From: Prevotellaceae bacterium MN60
GTDB taxonomy: Bacteria; Bacteroidota; Bacteroidia; Bacteroidales; Bacteroidaceae
Assembly: GCA_900199555.1 (NCBI GenBank)
Contig: FZQZ01000010.1
Location: 42,226 to 106,225 of the forward strand
Reading direction: 5' to 3'
Length of the DNA stretch: 64,000 nucleotides
Shown here: positions 22,629 through 31,218 of the stretch, one piece after another
Position numbering within the stretch: position 1 is the stretch's first letter
Layout: every line of letters begins with the position of its first letter
The notes under the pieces: generated by a model
Told to the model about the DNA's origin: nothing
The model's database searches: none
What the model saw: the letters and a program-made list of their open reading frames with translations, nothing else
Program-made: the position numbers and the translations under genes

Positions 22629-24644
22629 ATGACCACAGACGAAAAGATATTACGCATGCAACAACTCGTTCAAGAACTGAACGAGGCTTCGGATGCTTAC
22701 TACAACGGACAGGCTGAACGCATGACGGACTATGAGTGGGATGCCCGCTTTGATGAACTCAAGCGATTAGAGCAGGAGACAAATACCACCCTACCCGATT
22801 CTCCCACACAGAAAGTATCAGAAGATAGCATTATTGGCCAAAAAGAGGATCATGAGTTTCCTGCGCTGTCGTTGGCAAAAACAAAACAAGTGGCAGAACT
22901 GGTTAAATGGGCAGAAGACAAGCCCATCTGGATTTCATGGAAGCTAGATGGCCTGACGTTAGTGGTTACCTACGACGGCGGTAAATTACAGAAAGTAGTC
23001 ACTCGTGGCAATGGACATATCGGCACAAACATCACTCACCTGACATCGGCTATCAGCGGTATTCCCGCAACAATCCCTTCACAAGGACATACGGTGATTC
23101 GCGGCGAAGCAGTTATCTCGTATGATGACTTTGAACGCTTTCTTATTGAGAGTGGTGAAGATTATGCCAATCCTCGCAATCTGGCCAGTGGTTCTTTATC
23201 CGTCAAAGATGCACAAGACATCAAAGACAGACATATCCAGTGGATACCTTTCACTTTAGTATCAACAGAAGAGGAATTACCTTCTTGGGGACAGCGCATG
23301 GAATGGCTCGACCATCAGGGATTCCGCACTGTTGAACGTGAATCAATAAAACATCCATCTATCGACTCTATCGAGGAGGTTATCAACGGATTCACAGAAA
23401 AAGTAACATCCAAAAAGAATCCTTTCCCTGTTGACGGATTGGTTATCTGCTACGATGACACAGAATACGCGCAAACAGGTTCTGTCACCGGTCATCATGC
23501 CACACGTGCAGGACTGGCTTTCAAATGGCAGGATGAGTCGGCACAGACTAAGTTGAAAGAGATTGAGTGGTCGTGTGCAGCCTCAACGATTTCCCCTGTA
23601 GCAATCTTTGAACCTGTTGAGTTAGAAGGTACTACCGTAAGGCGCGCCTCACTATGCAACATCAGCGAGTGCGAGCGATTAGGTATTGGTGGACCAGGAA
23701 CAACGCTCAGCGTTATCAAGGCTAACAAGATTATTCCCAAGGTCATTGCCATTATTGATAGTGCCGGAACATTCACGGTACCTAAAGAATGTCCGGTCTG
23801 TCATGCTCCTGCGGTGATAAGAGAGAGTGAGACTAGTGGAACCAAGACGCTCCATTGTACAAACACAGATTGTCCTGCTAAACAATTAAAGAAGTTTGCA
23901 CGCTTCGTATCTAAAGAAGGAATGAACATTGATGGTATCTCAGAACAGACACTATCCAAGTTCATCAACCTAGGGTGGATATCCGAATATGCCGACATCT
24001 ATGAGTTGCGTAGCCATATCCGTGAACTGGCACAAATGGAAGGTTTCGGTGAGAAGTCGGCCTCCAACATCATGCGTTCGATAGACAAGTCGAAAGAGGT
24101 GGAGGCGCATAGTCTACTTTATGCACTTAACATACCACTTTGTGGTCTTGATGTTTGCAAGCGCCTCTTGTCGGCTATGCCCTTAGAAGCACTCGTCAGT
24201 GAAGCTACAAAGAAAGAGGATGACCTCTTCGCTACACAACAAGAGCCACAAGAAGTCTTTGCACATATCAATGGCATCGGCCCTGAAAAATCAGCATCTT
24301 TTGTGCGTTGGTTCCGCGATGAGCATAACTTTGCACGTTATCAGCACCTATTAGAGAAACTGACCGTTACCATTCCCGACATTTCTACGTCGGGCGATAA
24401 ATGTCAAGGCCTGACTTTTGTCATCACTGGTGACGTACATCACTACAAAAATCGCAACGAACTCAAAGCATATATTGAGTCACAAGGTGGAAAGGTAGCC
24501 TCTGCAGTGAGTGGATCTACCTCATACCTTATTAATAATGATGTAACCTCGACATCAGGAAAGAATAAAAAAGCAAAAGAATTGGGCATACAGATAATAT
24601 CGGAGGATGATTTCATAGCCCAATATGGTCAAGAGACCTCATAA
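22629..24644 (+). CDS. ligA: NAD-dependent DNA ligase, divergent LigA
   Basis: The 671-residue protein has the complete LigA order: domain Ia (YYNGQAERMTDYEWD, DSPTQKVSED), adenylation lysine in SWKLDG (Lys-105), RGEAVI, DGLVICYDD, a Cys4 zinc finger (CPVC...CTNTDCPAK), helix-hairpin-helix repeats (NIDGISEQTL, GFGEKSASNI, NGIGPEKSASF) and a C-terminal BRCT domain (about 595-671). It seals nicks using NAD. Several normally invariant motifs are altered: TRGNGHIGTNIT for TRGDGxxGEDVT, and WSCAASTISPVA where VGRTGxxTPVA is usual. It may thus be a second, specialised ligase, not the replicative one. metY follows 12 bp downstream. Confidence 0.9.
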   Translation: MTTDEKILRMQQLVQELNEASDAYYNGQAERMTDYEWDARFDELKRLEQETNTTLPDSPTQKVSEDSIIGQKEDHEFPALSLAKTKQVAELVKWAEDKPIWISWKLDGLTLVVTYDGGKLQKVVTRGNGHIGTNITHLTSAISGIPATIPSQGHTVIRGEAVISYDDFERFLIESGEDYANPRNLASGSLSVKDAQDIKDRHIQWIPFTLVSTEEELPSWGQRMEWLDHQGFRTVERESIKHPSIDSIEEVINGFTEKVTSKKNPFPVDGLVICYDDTEYAQTGSVTGHHATRAGLAFKWQDESAQTKLKEIEWSCAASTISPVAIFEPVELEGTTVRRASLCNISECERLGIGGPGTTLSVIKANKIIPKVIAIIDSAGTFTVPKECPVCHAPAVIRESETSGTKTLHCTNTDCPAKQLKKFARFVSKEGMNIDGISEQTLSKFINLGWISEYADIYELRSHIRELAQMEGFGEKSASNIMRSIDKSKEVEAHSLLYALNIPLCGLDVCKRLLSAMPLEALVSEATKKEDDLFATQQEPQEVFAHINGIGPEKSASFVRWFRDEHNFARYQHLLEKLTVTIPDISTSGDKCQGLTFVITGDVHHYKNRNELKAYIESQGGKVASAVSGSTSYLINNDVTSTSGKNKKAKELGIQIISEDDFIAQYGQETS

Positions 24645-24656
24645 AAACAAAACAAT

Positions 24657-25985
24657 ATGACACAGAAAATGAAACCCGCAACACTCTGCGTACAAGCAGG
24701 ATGGACACCAAAGAATGGTGAATCACGTGTGCTTCCTATTATTCAGAGCACCACATTTAAGTATGATAATACAGAAGAAATGGCTGATCTCTTTGATCTG
24801 AAGAAGGAAGGATATTTCTATACCCGTTTACAGAATCCCACCAACGACGCTGTAGCAGCTAAGATTGCTGCTCTCGAAGGTGGTGTTGGTGCGATGCTTA
24901 CTTCGTCAGGTCAGGCTGCCAACTTCTATGCTATATTCAATATCTGTCAGGCTGGCGACCACTTTGTTACAAGTAATGAGATATATGGTGGAACCTACAA
25001 TCTCTTCGGTGTTACGCTGAAGAAACTAGGAATTGAGTGTACCTTCATTTCTCAAGAAGCGAGCGAGGAAGAGATTGATGCAGCTTTCCGTCCAAACACA
25101 AAGGCACTATTTGGTGAAACTATCTCTAACCCAGGATGCCAGATTCTGGATATTGAGAAGTTTGCACGCATCGCTCATAAGCATGGTGTGCCCCTCATCA
25201 TCGATAACACCTTCCCCACTCCCATCAACTGTCGTCCTTTTGAATGGGGCGCAGATATTGTAACGCATTCTACCACCAAATACATGGATGGACATGCCAC
25301 ACAGGTTGGTGGTTGCGTGGTTGACAGTGGTAACTTTGATTGGGAAACCTGCACACATGAGGGAGCCCCCGTTCCCGACGGTTCTCCGTCGGGTAAAGAC
25401 AAATTCCATGGTCTCTGCACACCTGATGAGTCTTATCACGGACTGACCTATACCAAGAAGTTTGGTAAGATGGCATATATGACCAAGCTCGTTGCCCAAT
25501 TGATGCGTGACCTTGGTAGCATACCATCTCCCCACAACGCATTCTTACTGAACCTCGGACTCGAGACACTCCATCTACGTATGCAACGTCATTGCGAGAA
25601 TGCACAGCGAGTAGCCGAGTTCCTTGAAAAGGACGACCGCGTGGCATGGGTGCACTATAGCGGTCTGCCTTCTGATAAGAATTACTCACTAGCACAGAAA
25701 TACCTGCCCAATGGTTCATGTGGTGTTATCGCCTTCGGATTGAAGGGCGATCGTCAGACTGCCATTCAATTCATGGATGCTCTGAAGATGATAGCCATCG
25801 TGACCCATGTGGCCGATGCACGCACTTGTGTGCTACATCCTGCTAGCCATACCCACCGTCAGCTTTCTGATGAACAATTGCGCGAAGCTGGTGTCGCACC
25901 AGACCTTATCCGCCTCTCTGTGGGTATTGAAGATAGTGAAGACATCCTCGCAGATATCCGTCAGGCTTTAGACACTATTAAATAA
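24657..25985 (+). CDS. metY: O-acetylhomoserine sulfhydrylase (Cys/Met metabolism PLP enzyme)
   Basis: The 442-residue protein is a full-length MetY-type enzyme: TLCVQAGWTP, IIQSTTFKYDN, YTRLQNPTNDAVAAKIAALEGG, TSSGQAANF, and the PLP lysine in VTHSTTKYMDGHATQVGG (Lys-208). The internal loop near GAPVPDGSPSGKDKFHG and the C-terminal HPASHTHRQLSDEQL...RLSVGIED are family features. It makes homocysteine from O-acetylhomoserine and sulfide. A start 12 bp after ligA suggests a shared transcript. I see no SAM riboswitch because no space is available upstream. Confidence 0.93.
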   Translation: MTQKMKPATLCVQAGWTPKNGESRVLPIIQSTTFKYDNTEEMADLFDLKKEGYFYTRLQNPTNDAVAAKIAALEGGVGAMLTSSGQAANFYAIFNICQAGDHFVTSNEIYGGTYNLFGVTLKKLGIECTFISQEASEEEIDAAFRPNTKALFGETISNPGCQILDIEKFARIAHKHGVPLIIDNTFPTPINCRPFEWGADIVTHSTTKYMDGHATQVGGCVVDSGNFDWETCTHEGAPVPDGSPSGKDKFHGLCTPDESYHGLTYTKKFGKMAYMTKLVAQLMRDLGSIPSPHNAFLLNLGLETLHLRMQRHCENAQRVAEFLEKDDRVAWVHYSGLPSDKNYSLAQKYLPNGSCGVIAFGLKGDRQTAIQFMDALKMIAIVTHVADARTCVLHPASHTHRQLSDEQLREAGVAPDLIRLSVGIEDSEDILADIRQALDTIK

Positions 25986-25996
25986 CAAAACAACTT

Positions 25997-26506
25997 ATGA
26001 AAACCATTCTTACCCTTATTGTAGCGCTGTTCTCCCTGAACATCTGCGCACAAAGCAATCCTCCCAAGGATGCTCCAGGACTTGAGTTCGCCTTGCAACT
26101 GAAAGTTACACTTGGCGAGACTTACTCTATTGCAAACACTCAGCATGGTCGTCGCACTGTGATTCCCATCACCGGTGGTACTTTCGAAGGTCCTCTGCTG
26201 AAAGGTACTATCATCAACGGTGGTGCCGATTATCAATTGGCCAATGCTGATGGACGCACCGAAATTGAAGCCATCTATAGCATCAAAACTGACGATGGTG
26301 TTTACATCCATGTGCGCAATCGCGGTATCATCGCAAGTGGAAAAGATGCAGACGGAAAGCCATCTTTCTATTTTAGAGCAGCTCCACAGTTTGAAGCTCC
26401 TGCCGATAGTAAGTATGGTTGGCTGAACAACGCCCTCTTTGTTTGTGCACCAGAGTTCTCACAGCAATTCCAAGGCATTGTTCTCAATGTTTGGAAAGTA
26501 AAATAG
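25997..26506 (+). CDS. DUF3237 family secreted protein
   Basis: The 169-residue protein has a signal peptide (MKTILTLIVALFSLNICAQ) and a DUF3237 beta-barrel domain: LEFALQLKVTLGE, IPITGGTFEGPLLKGTIINGGADYQ, TDDGVYIHVRNRGI and PADSKYGWLNNALFVC. The family is uncharacterised, with single-domain proteins often next to metabolic enzymes. It starts 11 bp after metY and is the last gene of the ligA-metY unit, ended by the terminator at 26523-26566. Confidence 0.88.
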   Translation: MKTILTLIVALFSLNICAQSNPPKDAPGLEFALQLKVTLGETYSIANTQHGRRTVIPITGGTFEGPLLKGTIINGGADYQLANADGRTEIEAIYSIKTDDGVYIHVRNRGIIASGKDADGKPSFYFRAAPQFEAPADSKYGWLNNALFVCAPEFSQQFQGIVLNVWKVK

Positions 26507-26522
26507 AATATAACGCAAACCA

Positions 26523-26566
26523 AAAACACCCCGATAATTCCACAAAGGAATTTATCGGGGTGTTTT
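26523..26566. terminator. bidirectional terminator between DUF3237 gene and trpS
   Basis: AAAACACCCCGATAAATTCC-type arms (26523-26541 and 26547-26566, one bulged base) enclose an ACAAA loop, with A and T runs on the two sides. It serves the convergent genes on both strands. Confidence 0.85.
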
Positions 26567-26585
26567 GGTTATCTAGTAAGTTTGT

Positions 26586-27677
26586 TTATTTCTGACGGAA
26601 GCGCTCTGCTTGTGACTGGATAAGTTCCTTATCATCGAAGTAGTTAATCTGCATAGCAGCACGCACCTCACTCATAGTCTGAGCTGCTGTCTCGCGAGCC
26701 TTCTCTGTACCCTTCTTCAGGATATTATAAATTTCAGGGATATCCTGCTCGAACTCATGACGACGCTGACGCATAGGCTCCAAGAATTCGTTAAGAATCT
26801 CATTCAAGAACTTCTTGCACTTCATATCGCCCAAACCGCCACGCTGATAATGCTCTTTCAGCTCGTAGAGATTCTGATATTCAGGCCAGTAAGCAGCAAA
26901 ATGCTCTGGCTTAGAGAAAGCATCCAGATATGTAAATACAGCATTACCCTCTACATGTCCAGGGTCATTAAGATTGACATGCGTAGGATCGGTATACATT
27001 GAGCGAACTTTCTGCCAAACAGTATCAGCATCATCACTCAGATAAATACAGTTACCCAGTGACTTCGACATCTTCTCCTTACCATCGGTACCTGGCAAAC
27101 GACGGGCTGTTGCATTCTCAGGCAACATAATGTTTGGCTCTACCAATACAGGAGCATAAATCTGATTGAAGCGACGTACCAGCTCACGTGTTACCTCCAA
27201 CATAGGTTCCTGGTCTTCACCTGCAGGAACGGTAGTTGCCTTAAACAAGGTGATATCGGCCGCCTGAGATACGGGATAGCAGAAGAATCCCAAAGGAATA
27301 CTCTCTCCCTCAAAGCCACGCATCTTCACCTCAGTCTTAACTGTTGGGTTGCGCTGTACACGGCTAACAGATACGAGGTTCATCAGATAGGTAGTCAGCT
27401 CTGCCAACTCCGTAATCTGACTTTGGATGAACAATGTGCATTTCTCTGGATCCAATCCTGCAGCGAGGTAGTCAAGTGCCACCTCAATAATATTCTGACG
27501 GATCTTCTCAGGGTTGTCTGCATTATCAGTCAAGGCCTGTACGTCGGCCATAAATACAAACATCTTATCATAGTCACCAGCATTCTGCAATTCTACACGA
27601 CGACGCAGTGAACCTACATAATGTCCCAAATGCAGTTTACCGGTAGGACGGTCTCCTGTAAGTATAATCTTTCCCAT
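26586..27677 (-). CDS. trpS: tryptophan--tRNA ligase
   Basis: From the ATG at 27677 ([19 protein letters not shown]) the protein has 363 residues; the 13-codon extension is rejected because it runs into the -7 element. The class I signatures are HLGH (16-19) and KMSKS (in [11 protein letters not shown], about residue 205). Other TrpRS marks are [31 protein letters not shown] and [19 protein letters not shown]. It charges tRNA-Trp in the cytosol. A fully canonical promoter lies just upstream. Confidence 0.96.
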   Translation of the reverse strand: MGKIILTGDRPTGKLHLGHYVGSLRRRVELQNAGDYDKMFVFMADVQALTDNADNPEKIRQNIIEVALDYLAAGLDPEKCTLFIQSQITELAELTTYLMNLVSVSRVQRNPTVKTEVKMRGFEGESIPLGFFCYPVSQAADITLFKATTVPAGEDQEPMLEVTRELVRRFNQIYAPVLVEPNIMLPENATARRLPGTDGKEKMSKSLGNCIYLSDDADTVWQKVRSMYTDPTHVNLNDPGHVEGNAVFTYLDAFSKPEHFAAYWPEYQNLYELKEHYQRGGLGDMKCKKFLNEILNEFLEPMRQRRHEFEQDIPEIYNILKKGTEKARETAAQTMSEVRAAMQINYFDDKELIQSQAERFRQK

Positions 27678-27705
27678 TTTAATATCGATATTATAAATTT
27701 GCATG

Positions 27706-27736
27706 CAAAGGTACAAATAAGTGAGCGAAATGCAAA
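27706..27736 (-). promoter_or_regulatory. promoter of trpS
   Basis: On the minus strand TTTG (27736-27733), a 19-bp spacer and TACCTTTG (27713-27706) match the consensus exactly. Confidence 0.85.
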
Positions 27737-27816
27737 AGAAATGTATGAAAACTATTGCAAACTACAGAATAATTTCTTTGCAAAAGTTCTCAAAATACAG
27801 TTTGCACACTTTTGCA
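27731..27816. repeat. cluster of TTTGCA/TGCAAA words between trpS and divergent gene
   Basis: TGCAAA or its complement occurs at 27731, 27756, 27779, 27801 and 27811, at steps of 25, 23, 22 and 10 bp. The cluster lies between two divergent promoters and could be a binding array; one member is the trpS -33 element. Confidence 0.4.
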
Positions 27817-27850
27817 AACACTTTTTCTTGGTGGCTCAGTAAATTATTCT

Positions 27851-27858
27851 TATCTTTG
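27851..27858 (+). promoter_or_regulatory. -7 element before putative membrane-anchored regulator
   Basis: TATCTTTG followed by CATC, 37 bp before the ATG at 27895. A partial -33 (TTGG, 27828-27831) lies 19 bp upstream. Confidence 0.6.
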
Positions 27859-27894
27859 CATCAACAAAAAACAAAACCGTTAATATTCAAAGAT

Positions 27895-28401
27895 ATGTTA
27901 CTGACCAATCGCGAGCTTTTTCTGCTCATCATCTGCACCGTCATCTACATCACCTTATTTATATTGGTGATACAGTACAGTCGTCGTAAGATACAACTGT
28001 TGCAGAGTCGACTTGATAACATACATGCCATGCAGAAAATTGCAGTCATTGAGCCACGTAAAGATGTGAATACCGTATTCTCTTCTCCTGTCTATCTGCG
28101 CATCAAGCAATATCTAAATGAAGGTCGCAGCATGACGGAAGGTGACTGGACAGAACTAGCAGAGGCTGTGAATAGTATCTATATAGGTTTTACTGAGAAA
28201 CTCTATAGTCTCTATAATATGAGTGATCAAGACTATCGTGTCAGCCTGCTCATCAAGATACGTATCCAGCCCAAGGATATTGCCACGCTGACTACTCACT
28301 CTAAAGAGAGTGTTGCATCAACGCGCAGCCGTCTATACCAGAAGGTATTTGGCAAGAAAGGTTCTACCAAAGACTGGGATGACTTTATCCTTTCGATTTA
28401 A
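27895..28401 (+). CDS. membrane-anchored protein with regulator-like C-terminus
   Basis: The start at 27895 (MLLTNRELFLLIICTVIYITLFILVIQYS) gives 168 residues; the 58-codon extension crosses the promoter. It has one transmembrane segment (about 8-28), a short coiled coil (RRKIQLLQSRLDNIHAMQ) and a C-terminal helical domain (SDQDYRVSLLIKIRIQPKDIATLTTHSKESVASTRSRLYQKV). The last part resembles the sigma-70-region-4-like helix-turn-helix at the end of Bacteroidota TPR-type transmembrane regulators. A role as a truncated transmembrane regulator is inferred; the sensory TPR part is missing. The NfeD-SPFH pair follows 42 bp downstream on the same strand. Confidence 0.7.
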   Translation: MLLTNRELFLLIICTVIYITLFILVIQYSRRKIQLLQSRLDNIHAMQKIAVIEPRKDVNTVFSSPVYLRIKQYLNEGRSMTEGDWTELAEAVNSIYIGFTEKLYSLYNMSDQDYRVSLLIKIRIQPKDIATLTTHSKESVASTRSRLYQKVFGKKGSTKDWDDFILSI

Positions 28402-28443
28402 TCGTGATAATATAAAATGTAATAACGTCTAAATTATAAGAAT

Positions 28444-28893
28444 ATGATTGAGTACTTTTTAGCTAACATGTGGCAGGTTTGGGGCATCATTGCCGTCCTC
28501 TGCTTGATTTTGGAATTGTCGTCGGGTGATTTCTTCATCATCTGCTTCTCCATTGGAGCCGTATTTGCAGTCGTTGGTGCTGCTCTCGGTCTCGGCATCT
28601 ATTGGCAGATTTTCATCTTTGCCATCTTCTCGCTAGCCAGTGTACTATTTGTCCGTCCTGTAGCTTTGCGCTGGTTACACAAGAACGAGCCCAATAAGCC
28701 CAGCAATGCTGATGCGCTATTAGGTCGTACAGGTCGTGTAACAGAGACCATCCAGGCTGGTGGAAACGGCTATGTACAGATTGACGGTGATATGTGGAAG
28801 GCTGTCAGCTCTTCTACTATCGACATTCCCGAAGGCACAACCGTTCGTGTCATTGGTCGCGAAAGCACCATTATAACCGTTGAGCAACTCTAA
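28444..28893 (+). CDS. NfeD-like membrane protein
   Basis: The 149-residue protein has three or four hydrophobic segments (MWQVWGIIAVLCLILELSSG, FFIICFSIGAVFAVVGAAL, IYWQIFIFAIFSLASVLFV) followed by an OB-fold domain (about 92-149; LLGRTGRVTETIQAGGNGYVQIDGDMWKAV). This is the short NfeD form without the protease domain. NfeD proteins work with SPFH-family proteins, and the partner gene follows 49 bp downstream, as is normal for the pair. Confidence 0.9.
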   Translation: MIEYFLANMWQVWGIIAVLCLILELSSGDFFIICFSIGAVFAVVGAALGLGIYWQIFIFAIFSLASVLFVRPVALRWLHKNEPNKPSNADALLGRTGRVTETIQAGGNGYVQIDGDMWKAVSSSTIDIPEGTTVRVIGRESTIITVEQL

Positions 28894-28942
28894 ACATCTA
28901 AAAACATACTTTAAATTACAACATTAAAAACATTCAATTATT

Positions 28943-29896
28943 ATGGACATTATGACTTATGTACTAATTGCCATCGTTGTATTGGTAATTATCTTTGCCA
29001 AGATGGCACTTGTGATTATTCCTCAGTCGGAAACAAGAATTATTGAGCGTTTGGGTCGTTACTATGCCACGCTGAATCCTGGTATCAACATCATCATCCC
29101 CTTCATTGATCGTGCCAAAGATATTGTAGTTCTCTCACGTGGCCGTTATGCTTATTCTAACAGCATTGATCTGAGAGAGCAGGTGTACGACTTCCCCTCA
29201 CAGAACGTAATTACCAAGGATAACATCCAGATGGAAATCAACGCTCTGTTGTACTTCCAGATTGTAGATCCTTTCAAGGCAGTCTATGAGATTTCTAATC
29301 TGCCCAACGCTATTGAGAAGTTGACACAGACTACTCTGCGTAACATCATTGGTGAGTTGGAGTTGGACGAGACACTGACATCACGCGACACCATCAATAC
29401 TAAGCTTCGCGCCGTACTCGACGATGCCACCGATAAGTGGGGTGTAAAAGTAAACCGTGTAGAGCTGCAGGATATTATTCCTCCCTCAACCGTACTGAAC
29501 GCCATGGAGAAGCAGATGCAGGCTGAGCGTAACAAGCGTGCACAGATCCTGACCTCTGAAGGTGAGAAGGCTGCAGAGATTCTGGCTTCTGAAGGTGAGA
29601 AGACTGCTATCATCAACCGCGCTGACGCTCAGAAGCAGCAGGCTATCCTTCATGCAGAAGGTGAGGCACAGGCACGCATCCGCAAGGCTGAAGCTGAAGC
29701 AAAAGCTATCGAACTGATTACCGAAGCTGTTGGTAAGAGCACTAACCCAGCCAACTACCTGCTGGCTCAGAAGTATATCCAGATGATGCAGGAACTGGCT
29801 CAGGGTGATAAGACCAAGACTGTTTACCTGCCTTACGAAGCAACCAACTTGTTGGGTAGCATTGGAGGTATCAAAGATTTGTTCAAGGCAGACTAG
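28943..29896 (+). CDS. SPFH/band-7 (stomatin/QmcA-like) membrane protein
   Basis: The 317-residue protein has an N-terminal membrane segment (MTYVLIAIVVLVIIFAKMALVII), the SPFH core (IPQSETRIIERLGRYYATLNPGINIIIPFID..., DFPSQNVITKDNIQMEINALLYFQI, ELDETLTSRDTINTKLR) and an Ala/Glu-rich coiled coil (about 190-270) with heptad-like EGEKAAEILASEGEKTA. It probably forms oligomeric membrane scaffolds with the NfeD protein. An alternative Met at residue 4 is possible. The gene ends in a phased CTAG array and a terminator. Confidence 0.92.
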   Translation: MDIMTYVLIAIVVLVIIFAKMALVIIPQSETRIIERLGRYYATLNPGINIIIPFIDRAKDIVVLSRGRYAYSNSIDLREQVYDFPSQNVITKDNIQMEINALLYFQIVDPFKAVYEISNLPNAIEKLTQTTLRNIIGELELDETLTSRDTINTKLRAVLDDATDKWGVKVNRVELQDIIPPSTVLNAMEKQMQAERNKRAQILTSEGEKAAEILASEGEKTAIINRADAQKQQAILHAEGEAQARIRKAEAEAKAIELITEAVGKSTNPANYLLAQKYIQMMQELAQGDKTKTVYLPYEATNLLGSIGGIKDLFKAD

Positions 29897-29936
29897 TTTT
29901 ATCTAGATTCTCTAGATAGTCTAGATATTCTAGCAA
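29894..29936. repeat. phased CTAG array at SPFH gene end
   Basis: CTAG occurs five times at steps of 10, 9, 9 and 9 bp, mostly as TCTAGAT. The first CTAG includes the SPFH stop codon. It resembles the array at 13719-13762. Confidence 0.75.
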
Positions 29937-29940
29937 TAAA

Positions 29941-29967
29941 AAAAGAGGCTCAAGGCCTCTTTTTTTA
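29941..29967. terminator. bidirectional terminator between SPFH and kinase genes
   Basis: AAAAGAGGC (29941-29949) and GCCTCTTTT (29955-29963) with a TCAAG loop, flanked by A and T runs. It can serve both convergent genes. Confidence 0.85.
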
Positions 29968-29983
29968 TTGCATTTCTTTTTGA

Positions 29984-31129
29984 TTAGTCCTTCTTGAGCG
30001 GAACGGTAAAGCTAAAGGTAGAACCTTCGCCTTCTACAGATTCCACGTAAGCATCACCTCCATTCTTCTGAGCAAAGTCCTGACAGAGTTGCAAACCCAA
30101 TCCAGAGCCTTCCTCACCGCCTGTACCATAGGTTGTCTCACCCTTCTTAAAGATATTGTCTACGCGATCTTCTGCAATACCAACACCATGGTCACGTACA
30201 GAGACACGAGCGAAGTCACCTTCATGAGTATAGAATACCTCAATAGACTTACCCTCTGGAGTAAACTTAATAGCATTAGAGATGAAGTTACGGATAATCG
30301 TCTTCATCATATCATTGTCTGCATGTACCGTCAACTTTTCTGTTGCAGGCAGATATTGCAGATCTATCTTCTTCATCTCGGCAATCATCTTGAAGATATC
30401 TACCACAGCAGGCACGATATCGTCAAGGTCTACATCCTGATAGACCACATTAAGTCGTCCTGTCTGGCTCTTAGTCCACTTCAGCAGGTTGTCCAACAAG
30501 TCGTGCGTCTCTTCTGATTCACGATTAGCCTTGTCAAGCAAGCCAAAGATTTCCTCACCCACCGTTTCAGGCGACACTACATTGACAGCCAGATTAAGTA
30601 CCATACGGATACTGGCCATTGGTGAACGAAGATCGTGGGCAATTACCGAGTACATTTTGTCACGGTTGTTAATTGTACGTCGTAGTTCCTCGTTCTGGCG
30701 TACAATAATACGTTTTGCAGCAACTAGTTGAATCTGGTGCATCACACGCATCACCAGCTCTTCCTTGTTAAACGGTTTCGTTAGAAAGTCATTAGCACCT
30801 ACTTGGAAACCCTTCACCAAATCACTGGGATTGTTGAGTGCTGTTAGGAAGATAATAGGTATATCCAGAGTTTCGGGATCCTTCTTCAGAATGACAGCCG
30901 TATCAAAACCGCTGAGATCAGGCATCATCACATCCAAAAGAATCAAGTCGGGCTTTTCTTTCTTAGCCTGCTCGATACACATATTACCGTTGGACGCTGT
31001 GCACACCTGAAACTTCTCATTCGTCAACAGAATCTTCAGCAACAGCACATTACTGACCACATCATCAACGATAAGGATTTTATAGTCGCTTCGATTTATT
31101 TGAGATTCGAAGGTTTCGTTTAGCTCCAT
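29984..31129 (-). CDS. response regulator-histidine kinase hybrid
   Basis: The 381-residue cytosolic protein starts with a receiver domain (about 16-135; IVDD, phospho-acceptor Asp-66 in LLDVMMPD, Lys-118 in LTKPF). A coiled coil follows, then a HisKA domain (His-165 in VIAHDLRSPM) and an HATPase domain (NFISNAIKFTPEG, DHGVGIAEDRVDNIF, GEEGSGLGLQLCQDF). It has no membrane segment or sensor domain, so its input probably arrives through the receiver domain from another kinase. No cognate regulator is adjacent. Its promoter overlaps a perfect 12-bp dyad, which suggests regulation at that site. Confidence 0.92.
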   Translation of the reverse strand: MELNETFESQINRSDYKILIVDDVVSNVLLLKILLTNEKFQVCTASNGNMCIEQAKKEKPDLILLDVMMPDLSGFDTAVILKKDPETLDIPIIFLTALNNPSDLVKGFQVGANDFLTKPFNKEELVMRVMHQIQLVAAKRIIVRQNEELRRTINNRDKMYSVIAHDLRSPMASIRMVLNLAVNVVSPETVGEEIFGLLDKANRESEETHDLLDNLLKWTKSQTGRLNVVYQDVDLDDIVPAVVDIFKMIAEMKKIDLQYLPATEKLTVHADNDMMKTIIRNFISNAIKFTPEGKSIEVFYTHEGDFARVSVRDHGVGIAEDRVDNIFKKGETTYGTGGEEGSGLGLQLCQDFAQKNGGDAYVESVEGEGSTFSFTVPLKKD

Positions 31130-31169
31130 TCTGCGTTTGATGTTTAGGTGTTTTAATGTTATTCAAATG

Positions 31170-31201
31170 CAAATATAGCAAATATTTAGCATTCAGCCAA
31201 A
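31170..31201 (-). promoter_or_regulatory. promoter of hybrid kinase gene
   Basis: On the minus strand TTTG (31201-31198), a 20-bp spacer and TATATTTG (31177-31170). The spacer is occupied by the dyad at 31176-31210. Confidence 0.75.
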
Positions 31202-31210
31202 TATTTGCTA
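31176..31210. promoter_or_regulatory. perfect dyad TAGCAAATATTT-N11-AAATATTTGCTA
   Basis: 12-bp arms at 31176-31187 and 31199-31210 overlap both core elements of the kinase promoter and start 9 bp after the glmS stop. It could be an operator, or a weak terminator for glmS (no T run follows). Confidence 0.55.
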
Positions 31211-31218
31211 CATTTTTT

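Noticed and set aside
24645..24660. SAM riboswitch before metY
   Set aside because: Only 12 bp separate ligA and metY.
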